Below are positions 60,732-64,000 of a stretch of DNA of 64,000 nucleotides, in pieces (within the stretch, counting starts at the first letter, position 1; the number at the start of each line of letters is the position of its first letter). The DNA comes from Colletotrichum lupini. Its lineage: Eukaryota; Ascomycota; Sordariomycetes; Glomerellales; Glomerellaceae. The stretch is taken from the NCBI RefSeq assembly GCF_023278565.1, contig NC_064681.1, forward strand, positions 4,340,001 through 4,404,000, written 5' to 3'. The notes beneath the pieces were generated by a model. The model saw only the letters and a program-made list of their open reading frames with translations. It had not been told where the DNA came from and did no database searches. The translations under genes were made by a program, and so were the position numbers.

Positions 60732-62730
60732 ATGGCTAACACAGACAGAACTGCTGAAGCTCAACAAGCGACCGACATCACAGCATGGCTGACACCTTCC
60801 TTACCCCGGTTAGAAAAGCTTGTCGTCATCAAGAACGACGCTCAGTTGAAGCGACAAATTAGAAGCAGAGTCTGGAACAAAGCGGTCAAGTCGCCCATCG
60901 CATCGGACCATAATCATTACTTCTGGCCAAGAAAGCTTTTCGAGCACTTGTTCGATGAAGAAACCGTTTATGTCATTGTCCGGCATGTTTTCGGACAAAG
61001 TTCACTCACCAAGGTACATAACAAGATTCAATTCGACCATTTCTGTCGAGAATGGACTCGCCGAATTCTTGGGCTGAATGGAGCTCCTGAAAAGTACCGT
61101 CTCATCTTTGCGATCCTTGTCCTAATGCAGCAAGCTTCTTCCATCCAGAATTTTGTCGACGCGGGCTTCAGTGATGAAAAGTTACCTCTAGCCCAACACG
61201 AAATTCGAATGTATCAACATCAGAGATATAACCAACCCAATCTGCCTTTTGGTGAATGGGACACTCTCGATGGGGACAATTTTTATATCTTACAGTGTCG
61301 TCTGTTTGTCCGTTACATTGCACAATCTCCGAGCAAGGGCGAAGTGTCTCACTACGAGTTCGAGGATGCTCACATACTCCCGTGGGTCAAAATACCCAAC
61401 CCTGTCTCCATCTTTGCATCGGATGGTTCGACTACGATGAACTTGAGTGGTGGCTTCGGAGAGGTGAAGCAAATTGTCATCCACGCCTGGCAGCATGGGT
61501 TTCAAAAAAGCCTCAAGAAGGTATGTTCTGGCTCCAATATCACAGCATTATTCTGACCTCACAAAATCCAAGATTTCAGCCGCACCGGGATGCTTTGCTC
61601 TCAAAAGACTGTACATCTCAGACAAGAGTGAATTCGACGAAGAAGTTCTGCAGTTGAAGCGTTTCGGAGGAAGACATGAGCACATAGTTACACTCCTCGC
61701 CACATTCAGCCGTCACACCAACAACGGCCTTGAGTACTCTCTCTTATTCCCTTGGGCCGAATGCGATCTACTCGACTTTTGGAAGAGAAATACAGCACTT
61801 AAGAGGAATCATCGTTTCTTTCTTTGGACAGTGGGCCAAATTCGTGGCATCACAGATGCTTTGAGCTTCATTCACGATCCTAAAGACGAAAATCTACGAC
61901 ACCCTAACGGGCAGCCTCTCTATGGGCGACATGGCGATATAAAGCCTGAGAACGTTCTATGGTTCAAGTCCGAAGGCCTAGGCAAACTAGTACTCTCTGA
62001 TCTTGGCCTTACACGCACACATAGGCAGGAAAGTCGTTCCAATCGACCTGGCGAAAACATCCCCCTCTCTCCAAATTACAGACCCCCCGAGTGCGATATG
62101 GAAGGAGTGAAAGGCCGCATCTCTCGGTCTTTCGACATATGGACTCTCGGATGCCTCATCCTCGAATTCATGGTCTGGGTCCTCGACGGGTGGGAGGGAT
62201 ATGAGAAGTTCAGGGAAAGGCGCATGTCTCCATACATCACTAGCCATGATACGCCTATCTATTTCGAAATCTTGCGAGTTGCCGGGGAACAGTATGCTTT
62301 CAATATCAAGGAGAGTGTAACAAAGGTTCGTCAACGGTGTACCACGCCAAATACAGGTTGCATCAGCTGATAAATCTGCTAGGAATTCGACCGATTGCGT
62401 GGACACCAATCCTGCTCCCAATTCATCAACGAATTGCTCACCTTGGTTCAAACCCAACTCCTAATTGTTCAATCTAAGGATCTGAAACGAATTACCAGCG
62501 AAGACCTATTGAAATCTTTGAGAAAGATGGAGCGCAGGTGCGAGGCCGAGGCCGAGGCCAAGGCCTACTGCCTGACGCCATTTTCTTCAAATGTTAAAGT
62601 TCCGGCCATTTCACCTGCCCACGCACGTCTGAATGAAATGGCTAAGAAGCACATCGCCAATATTCCAGTCGACGACAATCGGATCATCAAGGGTTTTAGT
62701 GGTAAGACAAGACCGGCTCTTGGTACCTAG
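60732..62730 (+). CDS. Protein kinase-domain protein (paralogue 2), possibly a weak or pseudo-kinase
   Basis: Exons 60732-61520, 61573-62325 and 62383-62730; introns of 52 and 57 nt, both phase 0. The total is 629 residues. The N-terminal 250 residues are not a known domain but parallel the other kinase (YRLIFAILVLMQQASSIQNF, DAGFSDEKLP). A glycine-rich segment LSGGFGEVKQIVI can serve as the nucleotide loop. The core has CFALKRLYI (K274), SLLFPWAECDL, GRHGDIKPEN (HGD in place of HRD, D385), LSDLGLTR (DLG in place of DFG, D406) and YRPPECD in place of APE. The essential K, D, N and D are kept. The C-terminal section is helical and charged (MERRCEAEAEAKAY). The altered HRD, DFG and APE motifs are unusual and could lower activity. 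It diverges from paralogue 1. Confidence 0.82.
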
Positions 62731-62915
62731 AATGGGTCTGCGACTATTGGAAGTCAGCAGGTTGCCAGGAAGGCGTTGGCGGATCTTTCCGAAGTTCCCT
62801 TAATAATCACGAGCAGTTATTCTTTTTCTTTTTTTTTACAATGTTTAAACTTTGATTTTGCTATGCAATACGACATTGGTATTTGACTTGAGGTTTACTA
62901 TGCACAATTCTCTTT

Positions 62916-63350
62916 TCAACGAACAGGAGCGTAACGATCTGCTCGAATTGCTTTCGCTATGACTTCTTGTTCGGCCTACATAGAGAGTTCAGATGAGAAG
63001 TCTCCAGGGTTGACGTATCACATCCTCACCGGTGTCAGCTTGCGCGGAATGTTGCAAAATATTCTGCCTCTCTCTGACTGAAAAATCCAAGCTTTGTGGT
63101 CAGCACTTCTAAGTACGAAGGACAGCGTAAAACCTAATTATAGATTGAAAGAATTTCTCACAGAGATCTGGAATCTTTGGCCTGGAAAGATTGCCCGCAA
63201 ATGTTGCGCAACCACAGATTCATCAGTGTATCTGCCCTCAAAGATTTCTTTTTCCATATTTTCTTCGACTTTCTCAGCTGTCGTTGTGGATAAATAGCTA
63301 GGCAGAAGCTGCCTGGCTCCCTTTTTGAGTTTCAACAGGAAGTTCGTCAT
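62916..63350 (-). CDS. Small three-exon protein, possibly a truncated kinase-family N-terminus
   Basis: ATG at 63350. Exons 63350-63162, 63077-63030 and 62975-62916 join in phase 0 through GTGAGA/TTTCAG and GTGAGG/TGTAG introns, giving 98 residues. The sequence starts MTNFLLKLKKGARQLLPSYL, continues AIFPGQRFQIS and, across the intron, RIFCNIPRKLTP and AEQEVIAKAIRADRYAPVR. No catalytic domain follows. The segment pattern recalls the N-terminal part of some fungal kinase-like proteins, so it may be a remnant of a third copy. It may also be a genuine small protein. It is convergent with kinase paralogue 2. Splicing is predicted only. Confidence 0.4.
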
Positions 63351-63563
63351 CCTGTCTTACCTTTTGAGATTAGTTGAAGTGGGATGTACTGAACAGAGTT
63401 AGACGGCAACAATGTTCCTGTCAGTCAAGATGGCGTAGGAAGAAACTTACATAAAACAAAACGTGGAGTGTTCCTCGAGAACCTTGCGAAGCGCCCAGCG
63501 GTTCAGGCCGAAATGTGACTTAGGAGTGCCGTCTCCCAATGTGGTTGCCTACCTGCGTCAGGT

Positions 63564-64000
63564 AAGTCGACCCACCCCCTTTTGGCCATCCCCCCCTTTT
63601 GGCCACCCCATTTCTCCATCCCAGCCACCGCATTAAAACCCTACCCACGATTTTCAAACTACTATAACAATTATAAAAATCGTCTAAATATAATTCTTTT
63701 TTATATACTTATTTATTAATATATAATAGTCTCGTATACTAAAAATAAAATTATTTAGGCTCTTAAAGCTATTAAAAGAGGTCTCTTAGTTAATCGGGCC
63801 TTAATTAAGTTTAGAGTTCTAAAGATAACTTTTTATAACCGTAAGAAAGGCTATTAAATAAGGGTAATAATATTTATAAACCTTTAGAAGCTTTTTTTAT
63901 AATAAAAAGACTAGCTAGCTTAATAAGTTCGTATTTAGTATAATCTAGGCGTTATACTAACTTATAAATAGCTTATAGAATTTATTAAGCAAGTTTTAAA
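63564..64000 (+). mobile_element. RIP-damaged pogo/Fot1-type DNA transposon, left end, cut by window edge
   Basis: After TA at 63563-63564 comes a GC-rich terminal region with a repeated motif (CCCCCTTTTGGCCA twice, about 63576-63606), then AT-rich sequence with RIP character to the window end. At about 63740-63850 the frame reads ALKAIKRGLLVNRALIKF and FYNRKKGY, similar to the N-terminal helix-turn-helix of pogo/Fot1 Tc1-mariner transposases. The catalytic part and right inverted repeat lie outside. The exact left end and the TA target are inferred. Confidence 0.65.

Overview
This looks like nuclear DNA from a filamentous ascomycete (Pezizomycotina, probably a plant-associated Sordariomycete). 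The evidence is genes with one to three short introns (39-95 nt, GTRNGT donors and CTRAY branch sites), Zn(II)2Cys6 regulators, an Egh16/Mas-type appressorium protein, and transposons turned into AT-rich DNA by repeat-induced point mutation (RIP). The species cannot be fixed from the sequence.

Left part (1-30 kb) is gene-rich. It starts with the N-terminus of an ARCA-like Zn(II)2Cys6 regulator (minus, cut by the left edge), diverging from an MFS sugar transporter. Next come a DAL5-type MFS carrier with an apparent one-base frameshift and a Zn(II)2Cys6 regulator. An aldo-keto reductase follows, then a 1230-residue NRPS-like enzyme: adenylation, carrier and thioester-reductase domains fused to a gluconokinase-type P-loop kinase. 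These last three lie close enough to be a small secondary-metabolite locus. Further right are an F-box protein, a secreted metallo-beta-lactamase-fold hydrolase, a PI-PLC-like protein, a possible PD-(D/E)XK-fold protein, a cysteine-patterned secreted protein (effector candidate), and a zinc macrodomain fused to an SirTM-type sirtuin.

The middle (30.0-48.6 kb) holds two Ty1/Copia-type LTR retrotransposons saturated with RIP. Element 1 is 30052-36962, with 225-bp LTRs and a GAGAG target duplication. Element 2 is 39972-48624, with about 123-bp LTRs. Between them lies a 3-kb stretch of normal composition without a convincing gene. RIP fades towards the outer edges of the terminal repeats and does not spread into the flanks.

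The right part (48.6-64 kb) starts with an Egh16/Mas-like secreted protein only 225 bp from element 2. A gene-poor stretch and a secreted L-amino-acid oxidase follow. Then come two divergently oriented, related protein kinases with altered catalytic motifs, flanked by two short fragments that may share a domain. The window ends inside a third RIP-damaged element, a pogo/Fot1-type DNA transposon.

The two strongest leads are the NRPS-like/gluconokinase fusion (13676-17473) and the macrodomain-SirTM fusion (27831-29672). All exon boundaries are read by eye from splice signals and reading frame.
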